DNA of 64,000 nucleotides. Origin: Thalassotalea insulae (GTDB lineage: Bacteria > Pseudomonadota > Gammaproteobacteria > Enterobacterales > Alteromonadaceae). The notes under the pieces are model-generated. The model saw only the letters and a program-made list of their open reading frames with translations. It did no database searches and was not told where the DNA came from. Position 1 is the stretch's first letter. Every line of letters begins with the position of its first letter. The position numbers and the translations under genes are program-made. This document shows positions 35,074-42,415 of the stretch, one piece after another. The stretch lies in the NCBI RefSeq assembly GCF_030161395.1, contig NZ_BSST01000001.1:496001-560000 (forward strand), written 5' to 3'.

Positions 35074-35334
35074 TTGGCTAACTCAAAGCAAGCTAAGAAG
35101 CGCGCACTACAATCAGAAAAGCGCCGTCAACACAATGCAAGTCGTCGTTCAATGATGCGCACTTTATTAAAGAAAGTATCCGCTGCAATTGAAGCCGGTG
35201 ATAAAGAAACTGCAACTACTGAGTTTGCAGCAGTAACACCAATTCTTGATCGTTACGCAAGTAAAGGTCTTATTCACAAAAATAAAGCGGCTCGTAGTAA
35301 AAGCCGTTTAAATGCAGCGATTAAAGCGCTTTAA
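35074..35334 (+). CDS. rpsT: 30S ribosomal protein S20
   Basis: S20 binds 16S rRNA early in small-subunit assembly. The 86-residue protein is full length and strongly basic (ANSKQAKKRALQSEKRRQHN). The start codon is TTG preceded by AGGAG; a TTG start is also used by E. coli rpsT, where it takes part in autogenous control. It is divergent from murJ and has its own terminator. Confidence 0.98.
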   Translation: MANSKQAKKRALQSEKRRQHNASRRSMMRTLLKKVSAAIEAGDKETATTEFAAVTPILDRYASKGLIHKNKAARSKSRLNAAIKAL

Positions 35335-35356
35335 TTTTTGTTGAATCAATTGTAGT

Positions 35357-35383
35357 AAAAACCGGCAAATGCCGGTTTTTTTA
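35357..35383 (+). terminator. Intrinsic terminator of rpsT
   Basis: AACCGGC / GCCGGTT (35360-35366 and 35371-35377) with a 4-nt loop is followed by a T-run. Confidence 0.9.
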
Positions 35384-35522
35384 TATCTGTTTCCCCTAAC
35401 TACCACGATTCAATCAAACCAATACTATTTATTTTTTAACAGATATTGCCAAGCCTACGTTTTTTTTCTAGTCTCTAGGGCGTATTGACCTAACGAATAA
35501 TTACAACAAGGCTAAAATTCTC

Positions 35523-37178
35523 ATGAAAATTTCACATCTTGCCAGCATTATTTTATTGGCAACTTCAACTCTTAGTGGCTGTAACGAGAAAACAGTCTCC
35601 GTTAACCCACAATCACCTCAGCTACTCGACAGCTACCAAAGTCGTTTAGATATTTATACTCCGGTGACGTTAACAACAGATCTTTCTCATTTATCTGACA
35701 ATCAGAAGAAAATGATCGCGCTGTTAATTGAAGCGTCAGATATTATCGATGATTTATTTTGGCAACAAGCATTTGGCCCAGATAAAAAAGCATTTCTATC
35801 CGCTATTAGCGATGAAAAAGTCAGAAAATTTGCTGACATTAATTATGGCCCTTGGGATCGACTAGCAGGCGATAAAGCCTTTTTTACAACAGTTGAAGAG
35901 AAACCATTAGGCGCTGAGTTTTATCCGCATGATATGACCAAAGAAGAGTTTGAAACTGCTGATTTCCCTGATAAAAAAGGCTTATATTCTTTAGTTAGAA
36001 GAGATAAAAATGGCCAATTAACCACGATTGCTTACTCTGAAGCTTACAGTGAACAATTAAATCGCATTGCCGTGATATTAGAAAAAGCCGCCACGTTTGC
36101 AGCAGATAAAGAATTCGCCAATTATCTAACCATGCGCGCAGAAGCCCTACGCACAGATAATTATCAGCCATCAGATTTTGCCTGGATGGAGATGAAAAAC
36201 AATCCGATTGATGTCGTCATTGGGCCAATTGAAACGTATGAAGATCAATTATATGGCTATCGTGCGGCTTTTGAATCTTATGTATTAATAAAAGACATGG
36301 CATGGAGTGAAAAGCTCGCCAAGTATGCGGCTTATTTACCAGAGTTGCAAAAAGGCTTACCGGTCAGTAAAAAATACAAACAAGAAATACCAGGCTCAGA
36401 TGCCGATCTTAACGCATATGATGTCATTTATTACGCAGGCCATTCCAATGCGGGCAGCAAAACTATCGCCATTAACTTACCTAATGATGAAGAAGTACAG
36501 CTAAAAAAAGGTACACGCCGCCTACAACTTAAAAATGCTATGCAGGCAAAGTTTGATAGCATCTTAGTACCTATCGCTAAGCAGCTAATCGTCCCTGAGC
36601 AACGAAAACATGTCAGCTTTACCGCTTTCTTTGCCAATACTATGTTTCATGAAGTCGCGCATGGTTTAGGGATCAAAAATACCATTAATAATAATGGCAC
36701 CGTCCGTCAGGCATTGAAAGAACACGCTTCAGCATTAGAAGAAGGTAAAGCAGATATCCTCGGTTTATACATGATTCGTCAGTTACTTAAAAAAGGCGTG
36801 ATCACTGAAGGACAATTGGAAGATTACTACACTACCTTTTTAGCTGGTATTTTCCGCTCTGTGCGTTTTGGTGCCAGCTCTGCCCACGGCAAGGCTAATA
36901 TGGTTCGCTTTAACTACTTTGCCGAACAAGGAGCGTTTACTCGTAACGAGCAAGGCCAATACAGTGTCAATATGGAAAAAATGACAAACGCTATCGATGG
37001 CTTATCAAAACTAATTTTGGAGTTCCAGGGAAATGGTGACTATCAAGGTGTTGATAAATTAGTCAAAAAAAGTGGCATCATTCCTCAGGAATTAGCCAGT
37101 GATTTAGCCCGTTTAGAAAACGCTGGCATCCCGGTTGATATCACCTTTAACCAAGGGAAAAAAATCTTAGGACTGTAA
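35523..37178 (+). CDS. M49-like (dipeptidyl-peptidase III-type) zinc metallopeptidase lipoprotein
   Basis: A 551-residue predicted lipoprotein with signal peptide and lipobox LSGC (Cys20). The catalytic region has HEVAH at 376-380 and a downstream glutamate in HASALEEGKADILGLY (about 401-416). This spacing and sequence match the M49 pattern of HExx(G)H plus EExxAD/E, although the classical DPP III motif is HExxGH with six residues and this one has five. The upstream body contains the IGPIETYEDQLYGYRAAFE segment typical of bacterial M49-like proteins. It is predicted to sit in the envelope and cleave peptides; the substrate is unknown. It stands alone with its own terminator. Confidence 0.8.
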   Translation: MKISHLASIILLATSTLSGCNEKTVSVNPQSPQLLDSYQSRLDIYTPVTLTTDLSHLSDNQKKMIALLIEASDIIDDLFWQQAFGPDKKAFLSAISDEKVRKFADINYGPWDRLAGDKAFFTTVEEKPLGAEFYPHDMTKEEFETADFPDKKGLYSLVRRDKNGQLTTIAYSEAYSEQLNRIAVILEKAATFAADKEFANYLTMRAEALRTDNYQPSDFAWMEMKNNPIDVVIGPIETYEDQLYGYRAAFESYVLIKDMAWSEKLAKYAAYLPELQKGLPVSKKYKQEIPGSDADLNAYDVIYYAGHSNAGSKTIAINLPNDEEVQLKKGTRRLQLKNAMQAKFDSILVPIAKQLIVPEQRKHVSFTAFFANTMFHEVAHGLGIKNTINNNGTVRQALKEHASALEEGKADILGLYMIRQLLKKGVITEGQLEDYYTTFLAGIFRSVRFGASSAHGKANMVRFNYFAEQGAFTRNEQGQYSVNMEKMTNAIDGLSKLILEFQGNGDYQGVDKLVKKSGIIPQELASDLARLENAGIPVDITFNQGKKILGL

Positions 37179-37191
37179 TTCCGCCCCCCCA

Positions 37192-37222
37192 GTAAAAAGC
37201 GACATTAAATGTCGCTTTTTAC
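37192..37222. terminator. Bidirectional intrinsic terminator after the M49-like gene
   Basis: A perfect 14-bp stem GTAAAAAGCGACAT / ATGTCGCTTTTTAC (37192-37205 and 37209-37222) with a 3-nt loop separates two convergent genes. The A- and T-rich bases at the stem ends allow termination from either side. Confidence 0.9.
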
Positions 37223-37258
37223 GTTTCAATCGCTAAATACTTCTTACAGCGATAATAA

Positions 37259-37993
37259 CTACTTTGCTATCAACCTTTTGTACCTTTGCTCGGCTTCTGC
37301 GTCTCCTTTATTGGACTGACAAACACTGCGTTGATACTGATAGTTATAATAATCAAACCAACTATCTAATATTGCAGCATTATTATGTTCCCCTATCACA
37401 GCTAGTACTAACGCCGCCACTTCAGCAGTAGCCAATTGGTGCCCTTTGGCTGATGTTCTGATGTGATATTTAGGTAAATAGTCTTTCGCTAAAAGTTGTT
37501 GCGGGTCGATAGATAATATAGGTATCCCTTGCAAATAAGGGCTTTTACGAAACATTTTTTTTGCTTCCCGCCAGCTACCGTCAAGCAAAATAAATAATGG
37601 CTGCTTTTTATTATTCAAAACCACAGATTGATGAAATACCTGTTGCTCTTCTGTCGCATATTCGGAAGGAAAAATAATAAAAGGCTGATATTTTTCATTT
37701 TTAATAAGATCGAGCAATGCATGATCAACCTCAGTTCTTGACCATAAAAACGCATAGGTCTGAGGAATAAGGTCCGCAATTAACTTACCTGTATTACTCG
37801 GTTTTAACACTTCTGTGTCATACATCAACAACAGAAATGCTGCTTTACTCGTTAATGAAACTCTTTGCTGGCAAAGACAGTTTTCCTTGGCCAACCGGCA
37901 ATAGTCGCAACGATCAACCTTATGACCTCGCGATTTATAGGTAGTTGTCGATAAGCTTTTACGATATTGGTATAGCTGATGAACGGCGTGCAT
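37259..37993 (-). CDS. tapT: DTW-domain tRNA-uridine aminocarboxypropyltransferase
   Basis: DTW enzymes add the 3-amino-3-carboxypropyl group from SAM to a tRNA uridine (acp3U47 in E. coli TapT, formerly YfiP). The 244-residue protein has the N-terminal zinc-type cysteines CDYC...CLC (Cys29, 32, 39, 41). The LLDGSWREAKKMFRKSPYL segment at 136-154 carries the signature, here DGSW rather than DGTW. The Thr-to-Ser change is conservative. It converges on the M49-like gene, from which it is separated by a strong terminator. Confidence 0.85.
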   Translation of the reverse strand: MHAVHQLYQYRKSLSTTTYKSRGHKVDRCDYCRLAKENCLCQQRVSLTSKAAFLLLMYDTEVLKPSNTGKLIADLIPQTYAFLWSRTEVDHALLDLIKNEKYQPFIIFPSEYATEEQQVFHQSVVLNNKKQPLFILLDGSWREAKKMFRKSPYLQGIPILSIDPQQLLAKDYLPKYHIRTSAKGHQLATAEVAALVLAVIGEHNNAAILDSWFDYYNYQYQRSVCQSNKGDAEAEQRYKRLIAK

Positions 37994-38044
37994 AGCATGG
38001 CCATTTAGTGAATGAGAACGCAGTATAAATTATTGTAACCAGAT

Positions 38045-38069
38045 AAAAAAGGGTACCAAAATGGTACCC
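38045..38069 (-). terminator. Intrinsic terminator of the YggN-like gene
   Basis: GGGTACC / GGTACCC (38051-38057 and 38063-38069) with loop AAAAT is followed on the minus strand by TTTTTT, 35 bp after the stop codon. Confidence 0.85.
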
Positions 38070-38103
38070 CCAATCAACCCAGAGAAATTAAATTGATTGA
38101 AAA

Positions 38104-38904
38104 CTAAATTTTATCGTTATGCGTAATATCAGCAGAAATCACGTCAAATTCACTCATTTCACTAATTTGTGATTGCAACTGCTGTTCTAACTGATCAATT
38201 TTATAAACGGAAAAACATAGTGCTTCGCCGCGCTGCTCTATTTCGGAAGCTCTTGATTCCATTTCATGCTCAATTTGTTCACCAAAATTTTCCATTCTGG
38301 TTTCAAAAGCTTCCATATCACCGCCAGCAAACAACATTTCTTGACCGACCGCAATTAACAAACTTCCCATTGAGTTTTGAATCGTCTGTTCGACAACATC
38401 TTCAATCCGCTGTTCAAACTCTTCACCAAAAAATTCATCCGCAAACTCGCCTTGCTCGTCAATGTAAAACTCTTTATCACTGGCAAACCGTTGCTCGACT
38501 TCATCTCGCACAGCATGTAACTGCATCGTTAACTCAGCGCCTATATCATTGCCCTCGCCAAGTAACTCATCAAATGCTAGGTTAACCCCTTCAGTGGCTA
38601 AATTAATTGCATCTAATGCTAAAACTTTAACTTCTGGTACAACGGCACGGATCTGGGTCGAATACTCACTCACTATTGATTGCTGGTGGCTATCTAAGTC
38701 GACTTCCTGACCGTTAACTATTAAAGTTTCATTGTTAATGATTTGGTAAATAGGCTGCTTTTTTTGAATAAACTCGATTAGGTTTTTATTAATTCTCAAA
38801 CCAGCATCTAAATCGACATCACACCCATCAGATGAAATATGGCGATCATGTGCGAAAGCTGAAGTGGTTGTTAATAAAATGGCGCTAGCTAATAATAATT
38901 TCAT
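38104..38904 (-). CDS. YggN-like periplasmic protein (DUF2884)
   Basis: A 266-residue exported acidic protein with a clear signal peptide (cleavage after SAFA, about residue 18). It has a Cys pair (DGCDVD and ALCFSV). The NNETLIVNGQEVDLDSHQQ segment and a long, Glu-rich helical C-terminal half resemble E. coli YggN, a DUF2884 protein of unknown function. The many Glu residues and heptad-like pattern in 120-265 suggest coiled-coil character. It is monocistronic with its own terminator. Confidence 0.7.
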   Translation of the reverse strand: MKLLLASAILLTTTSAFAHDRHISSDGCDVDLDAGLRINKNLIEFIQKKQPIYQIINNETLIVNGQEVDLDSHQQSIVSEYSTQIRAVVPEVKVLALDAINLATEGVNLAFDELLGEGNDIGAELTMQLHAVRDEVEQRFASDKEFYIDEQGEFADEFFGEEFEQRIEDVVEQTIQNSMGSLLIAVGQEMLFAGGDMEAFETRMENFGEQIEHEMESRASEIEQRGEALCFSVYKIDQLEQQLQSQISEMSEFDVISADITHNDKI

Positions 38905-39120
38905 TGAAAGACCCTTTACAATTTATTTGCTGTAATTGATCTAGTACTATTCAAAACCAATGCCAAACTTTAATTGATTGATTTATAAAGAATTTAATTA
39001 TTAACACTTATTGGCATGCTAAGGTAAGTAAGGATAAACAGTGAAATGAACGATTATTTAGTCAATTTAACTAATAGCAATAATTTCACTCAATAAAAGC
39101 AAGAGTAAATTTCAGGCACA

Positions 39121-39150
39121 AAAAAAGGTAAGCACTTAGCTTACCTTTTT
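39121..39150 (-). terminator. Intrinsic terminator of the cold-shock gene
   Basis: The stem AAAAAGGTAAGC / GCTTACCTTTTT (39122-39133 and 39139-39150) with a 5-nt loop lies 28 bp after the stop; on the minus strand it is followed by T residues. Confidence 0.88.
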
Positions 39151-39178
39151 AGTCATTTTTTCTCTTATAAAGAAAAAA

Positions 39179-39388
39179 TTATAAAGCGACGATGTTTTCC
39201 GCTTGTGGGCCTTTTTGACCTTGAGTTACAGTGAACTGAACTTTTTGGCCTTCAGCTAAGGTTTTGAAACCGTCGCCAGAAATTGCACTAAAGTGTGCAA
39301 AAACGTCAGGACCAGACTCTTGCTCGATAAAGCCAAAGCCTTTAGATTCGTTAAACCATTTTACTGTACCAGTAGTTGTATCAGACAT
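39179..39388 (-). CDS. CspA-family cold-shock protein
   Basis: A 69-residue single OB-fold nucleic-acid-binding protein with RNP1 KGFGFIEQ and RNP2 DVFAHFSAI. It would act as an RNA chaperone. The paralogue (cspA, cspC, cspE, cspD) cannot be fixed from sequence, but the long leader with a strong promoter suggests a regulated, possibly cold-inducible member. AGGA lies 7 bp before the ATG. Confidence 0.95.
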   Translation of the reverse strand: MSDTTTGTVKWFNESKGFGFIEQESGPDVFAHFSAISGDGFKTLAEGQKVQFTVTQGQKGPQAENIVAL

Positions 39389-39525
39389 AATAATATCCTA
39401 TTTAATTGAGTAATTTTTTGCCCTAAGGCGGTGTTGCAGAGAGTCTAACTATTACTTATTAAACAGGACGAGCTAATACTAACTTCGAAACGATGTACAT
39501 AAATAGTGGTCTTACTTTCTAGCTA
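39389..39525 (-). promoter_or_regulatory. Long 5' leader of the cold-shock gene
   Basis: From the predicted promoter to the ATG there is a transcribed leader of about 135 nt without any gene. Leaders of similar length control cspA-type genes by temperature-dependent folding. No certain cold-box match was identified by eye. Confidence 0.45.
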
Positions 39526-39531
39526 AGTGGG

Positions 39532-39559
39532 ATTCTATCTGTTTGCCGCCAAGAGTCAA
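39532..39559 (-). promoter_or_regulatory. Sigma70 promoter of the cold-shock gene
   Basis: On the minus strand TTGACT (39554-39559) and TAGAAT (39532-39537) are 16 bp apart, just after the stop of the upstream RNA methyltransferase gene. Confidence 0.65.
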
Positions 39560-39584
39560 GCAATTTCGTCTTTATAATCAATAT

Positions 39585-40106
39585 TTACTGAGATATTTTC
39601 ACTTTATTATTGGTATCTCGGCTTTGCCTGATCAATTCATCACTTGCTATGACCCCGGCAGACTTAGCAAGGCGATCATAAAGCAGTACATTAACACTTG
39701 CCGCTAAATTCATACACCCTATTGTTGGCACATAGACCACATGATGTGCGTCATCTATCAACTCTTGACTTAAGGTGCCATCTTCCGGACCGAAAATATA
39801 GCAGGCATTGTCAGGGTGAGTAAATTGCGGTAACGGCGTAGCGCCTTCGACTAATTCAACACATACGATAGACATGTTTTCTGGTACGCTAGCTAAGAAA
39901 TCATCTGTAGCAACTAGTGGAATTTTAGCACTGATGTTTTTAGTGTCTGTAGCAAACTTAGCAGCATTAGCATAACGTTGCCCTGTATATAAGACTTTAT
40001 TCGCCTGATAGCAGCCTGCCGCTCGCATTACCGCTCCAACATTACTCGGACTTTTCGGATTAGTTAATCCAATAATAACTTGCCCTTTAATTATCTGCTG
40101 TTTCAC
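39585..40106 (-). CDS. SpoU/TrmH-family RNA 2'-O-methyltransferase
   Basis: A 173-residue SPOUT-fold methyltransferase with the three family motifs: NVGAVMRAAGC (motif 1), CYIFGPEDGTLS (motif 2) and CMNLAASVNVLLYDRL (motif 3), which build the knotted SAM site. It has no extra N-terminal substrate domain, so it resembles the small TrmL/TrmJ-like group. The RNA target cannot be stated. A promoter for the cold-shock gene begins directly after it. Confidence 0.85.
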   Translation of the reverse strand: MKQQIIKGQVIIGLTNPKSPSNVGAVMRAAGCYQANKVLYTGQRYANAAKFATDTKNISAKIPLVATDDFLASVPENMSIVCVELVEGATPLPQFTHPDNACYIFGPEDGTLSQELIDDAHHVVYVPTIGCMNLAASVNVLLYDRLAKSAGVIASDELIRQSRDTNNKVKISQ

Positions 40107-40329
40107 TTATTTTGACTACCACTAAGCAATGAATAATTGGCAATAATAACATTTAACTTATACAAAAGAGCGCCATTGATAAAATTAATATCGATTATAC
40201 ATTGTTACAAAGCGATCAAATAACAAGTTTACTCCATAGTGAACTTTTGCTTTCCTTATCAATCAAATAACATCTATTTACCCTACTCGCTATCATCATT
40301 AAATTACGGACAAAGTTAACGGAGCAATA

Positions 40330-40983
40330 ATGAAGAAAAATTACCTACACCAAACTTGGCAAGCAAATAAATCCTTGATTATTTTTATTGTGTTGATGTC
40401 TGTTTTTAGGAGCGCCATTGCGGATTGGAACGATGTTCCTACCGGCTCCATGAAACCAACGATTGTTGAGGGAGACAGAATTTTTATCAATAAACTGGCA
40501 TACGACATCAAAGTCCCATTTATTAACCAATCTCTAATTGCACTGGATGATCCAAAAGTAAATGATATTGTTATATTTGAATCAAAAGTAGCCGAAAAAC
40601 GCTTAGTTAAACGCGTTATCGGGGAGCCAGGAGATATTGTTGCCATGAACAATAATCAGCTCATAATAAATGGTAATGCCGTTACTTATCAGGTAGTCAA
40701 TAAACAAAATAATCAAACAATCTATCTTGAATCGATTAATGGTCAAACACATAAAATTCAATTAACGCAGCAAGAATCAGACTTACGCAACTTCGCTCCA
40801 GTTAAAGTGCCACAAGATCACTACCTTGTATTAGGAGATAACCGAAATAATAGTGCAGACTCACGAGTTATTGGCTTTGTTCCGCGCGAAGAAATCATCG
40901 GCCGCTCACAAAATGTGGTCTTTTCTCTTAACTATGATAACTACCTGTTACCGCGCAGTGAACGATTTTTCCGAACGCTATAA
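40330..40983 (+). CDS. Signal peptidase I (accessory LepB-type)
   Basis: A 217-residue S26 peptidase with one N-terminal membrane segment (about 14-30). Ser40 in PTGSMKPT is the nucleophile and Lys94 in RLVKRVIG the general base. The GDNRNNSADSR motif near residues 169-179 is intact. The main LepB normally has two membrane segments, is longer, and lies with lepA-rnc; this gene has neither feature, so it is probably a second, specialised signal peptidase. It is followed on the same strand by a GlyGly-CTERM cyclophilin after a strong terminator. Confidence 0.88.
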   Translation: MKKNYLHQTWQANKSLIIFIVLMSVFRSAIADWNDVPTGSMKPTIVEGDRIFINKLAYDIKVPFINQSLIALDDPKVNDIVIFESKVAEKRLVKRVIGEPGDIVAMNNNQLIINGNAVTYQVVNKQNNQTIYLESINGQTHKIQLTQQESDLRNFAPVKVPQDHYLVLGDNRNNSADSRVIGFVPREEIIGRSQNVVFSLNYDNYLLPRSERFFRTL

Positions 40984-41008
40984 CTGTCCTTGCAGTAACA
41001 ACACAACC

Positions 41009-41054
41009 AAACAACAAGTGATTACATTAGATAACAATAAATCACTTGTTGTTT
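41009..41054 (+). terminator. Long hairpin after the signal peptidase gene
   Basis: Perfect 15-bp arms AAACAACAAGTGATT / AATCACTTGTTGTTT (41009-41023 and 41040-41054) enclose a 16-nt loop and end in GTTT. It probably terminates the signal peptidase transcript. Confidence 0.7.
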
Positions 41055-41114
41055 CACTTGCCTATACCTATTATTCAACGCCAAGGAACAAACAAATAAC
41101 CTAAAATAAAACTT

Positions 41115-41894
41115 ATGAAAAAGCTCTTATCACCTTTACTACTCGCTGCTGCGTTTAATAGTACTAATGCCTTGGCCACTATTGTTGAATTTCAGACTTC
41201 TCACGGTAACTTTAAAGTCAATTTACATGATGAGACTACGCCAAAAACCGTCAATAATTTTTTAAACTATCTCAATGCGGGTAAATACAACAATAGCATC
41301 ATTCATCGCACAGTCGATGACTTTGTAATTCAAGGTGGCGGAGCCAAGTTTGAAGGTACTCTTCCTCCAACCTGGCTTGAAACAGAGAACCCGATTGATA
41401 ATGAACCAGTGTACTCAAATGTCGCTGCTACTATTTCCATGGCTAAGCAGAGCGGAAAAATTAATAGTGCGACCAGTCAATGGTTTATTAACACTAAAAA
41501 TAATGCCTCAGTACTAGACCCGGTTGATCCTTATGGTGGTGGCGCATATGCCGTATTTGGTGAAGTGATAGAAGACGGCATGGATGTCGTTAATGCTATT
41601 GCCGAAATACCACGTTGTAATACAGGTTACGACGGGTTTAAAGAACTACCTATGCCAGATTATCAAGATCAATGTGGTGATGCGAGTGCTGTACCTGGGC
41701 AAGAAAATTTTGTCACTATTTACCAAGTGGTGATCTATGACAATACAACAAAAACCGATGATAATTTATCATCAATAAAAAACACGTTATATAAGACTAG
41801 TGTCGATAAAGCTGACAACAACAGTAGTAGCGGCGGTTCTATTACTTGGCTAGCATTAATATTACTGGCATTACCGTTTTGTAGAAAAAAATAA
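41115..41894 (+). CDS. Secreted cyclophilin-type peptidyl-prolyl isomerase with GlyGly-CTERM tail
   Basis: A 259-residue protein with a signal peptide (about 1-21). A cyclophilin domain (about 23-215) has TPKTVNNFLNYLNAGKYNNSIIHR, FVIQGGGA, and TSQWFINTKNN. A low-complexity Ser/Asn linker follows. The tail SSSGGSITWLALILLALPFCRKK-type region (Gly-Gly, hydrophobic helix, basic end) is a GlyGly-CTERM signal. Such tails are cleaved by rhombosortase, often for export through type II secretion, giving a cell-surface form. Ordinary PpiA/PpiB lack the tail. No rhombosortase gene is seen here. Confidence 0.88.
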   Translation: MKKLLSPLLLAAAFNSTNALATIVEFQTSHGNFKVNLHDETTPKTVNNFLNYLNAGKYNNSIIHRTVDDFVIQGGGAKFEGTLPPTWLETENPIDNEPVYSNVAATISMAKQSGKINSATSQWFINTKNNASVLDPVDPYGGGAYAVFGEVIEDGMDVVNAIAEIPRCNTGYDGFKELPMPDYQDQCGDASAVPGQENFVTIYQVVIYDNTTKTDDNLSSIKNTLYKTSVDKADNNSSSGGSITWLALILLALPFCRKK

Positions 41895-41936
41895 AACGCA
41901 GCCGTCACACTTTCTGCAAATACGAGTAGGTAAACA

Positions 41937-41964
41937 AAAAGAGCATCAATTATGGTGCTCTTTT
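41937..41964. terminator. Intrinsic terminator after the cyclophilin gene
   Basis: AAAAGAGCATCA / TGGTGCTCTTTT (41937-41948 and 41953-41964) pair over 12 bp with one G-T step and a 4-nt loop; the T-run closes the 3' arm. Confidence 0.8.
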
Positions 41965-41984
41965 GCGGTAAGTTAAGAATAGCC

Positions 41985-42204
41985 TTATTTGGCTTTCTTT
42001 ACATAAGCAGCGACTAATACAATGCGAGCACTATTAACTTTACCTTCAATATGCTCAGAGTTATCGGTTAAAGAAATTCCCCTTACCATTGTGCCTTGCT
42101 TAGCTGTGCACTACCGTTACGGGTCGGCGGCACCTGATAAACACTTAATGTATCTTCGCTGCACAAGGTTCACACTTATTACCACTGCGTTGCCGTAGCG
42201 CTTA
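41985..42204 (-). pseudogene. Decayed remnant of an unidentified gene
   Basis: Three minus-strand frames continue one another. Frame A (42199-42145) reads ALRQRSGNKCEPCAAK. Frame B (42169-42083) reads EDTLSVYQVPPTRNGSAQL within it. Frame C (42098-41985) reads QGTMVRGISLTDNSEHIEG and ends VLVAAYVKKAK with a stop. Each looks protein-like, but stops and two frame changes break them. The whole would be the last roughly 75 residues of a protein I cannot name. Frame C alone could be a 34-residue ORF from the ATG at 42089. The gap 41895-42415 contains nothing else but two hairpins. Confidence 0.42.
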
Positions 42205-42347
42205 TTCAGTCGCTATAGTTTATTTTCCTGTAAAATTTAACCGTTTATCTTCTTCATAAATATCGTATGAACTTGATAAACAATTTAGGCTAATAAAAAA
42301 TAGGGGGATTAGGCCGAAAGAATGGAAAATGTGACTGTTAGTTAAAT

Positions 42348-42386
42348 GTAAGGCTGGTTAATTTCAAAAAAATTAACCAGCCTTAC
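42348..42386 (-). terminator. Long perfect hairpin after sstT
   Basis: The 17-bp arms GTAAGGCTGGTTAATTT and AAATTAACCAGCCTTAC (42348-42364 and 42370-42386) with a 5-nt loop lie 29 bp after the sstT stop. There is no T-run after the stem on the minus strand, although the loop side is T-rich, so it may also act as a stabilising 3' structure. Confidence 0.65.
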
Positions 42387-42415
42387 GTTATATCAAATTA
42401 AATATCAGTAGCAAC

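Noticed and set aside
38169..38585. 138-residue plus-strand frame inside the YggN-like gene
   Set aside because: Shadow frame caused by the Glu-rich composition of the real gene.
40853..41104. 83-residue plus-strand frame over the end of the signal peptidase gene
   Set aside because: It overlaps a real gene in another frame and runs through the terminator hairpin.
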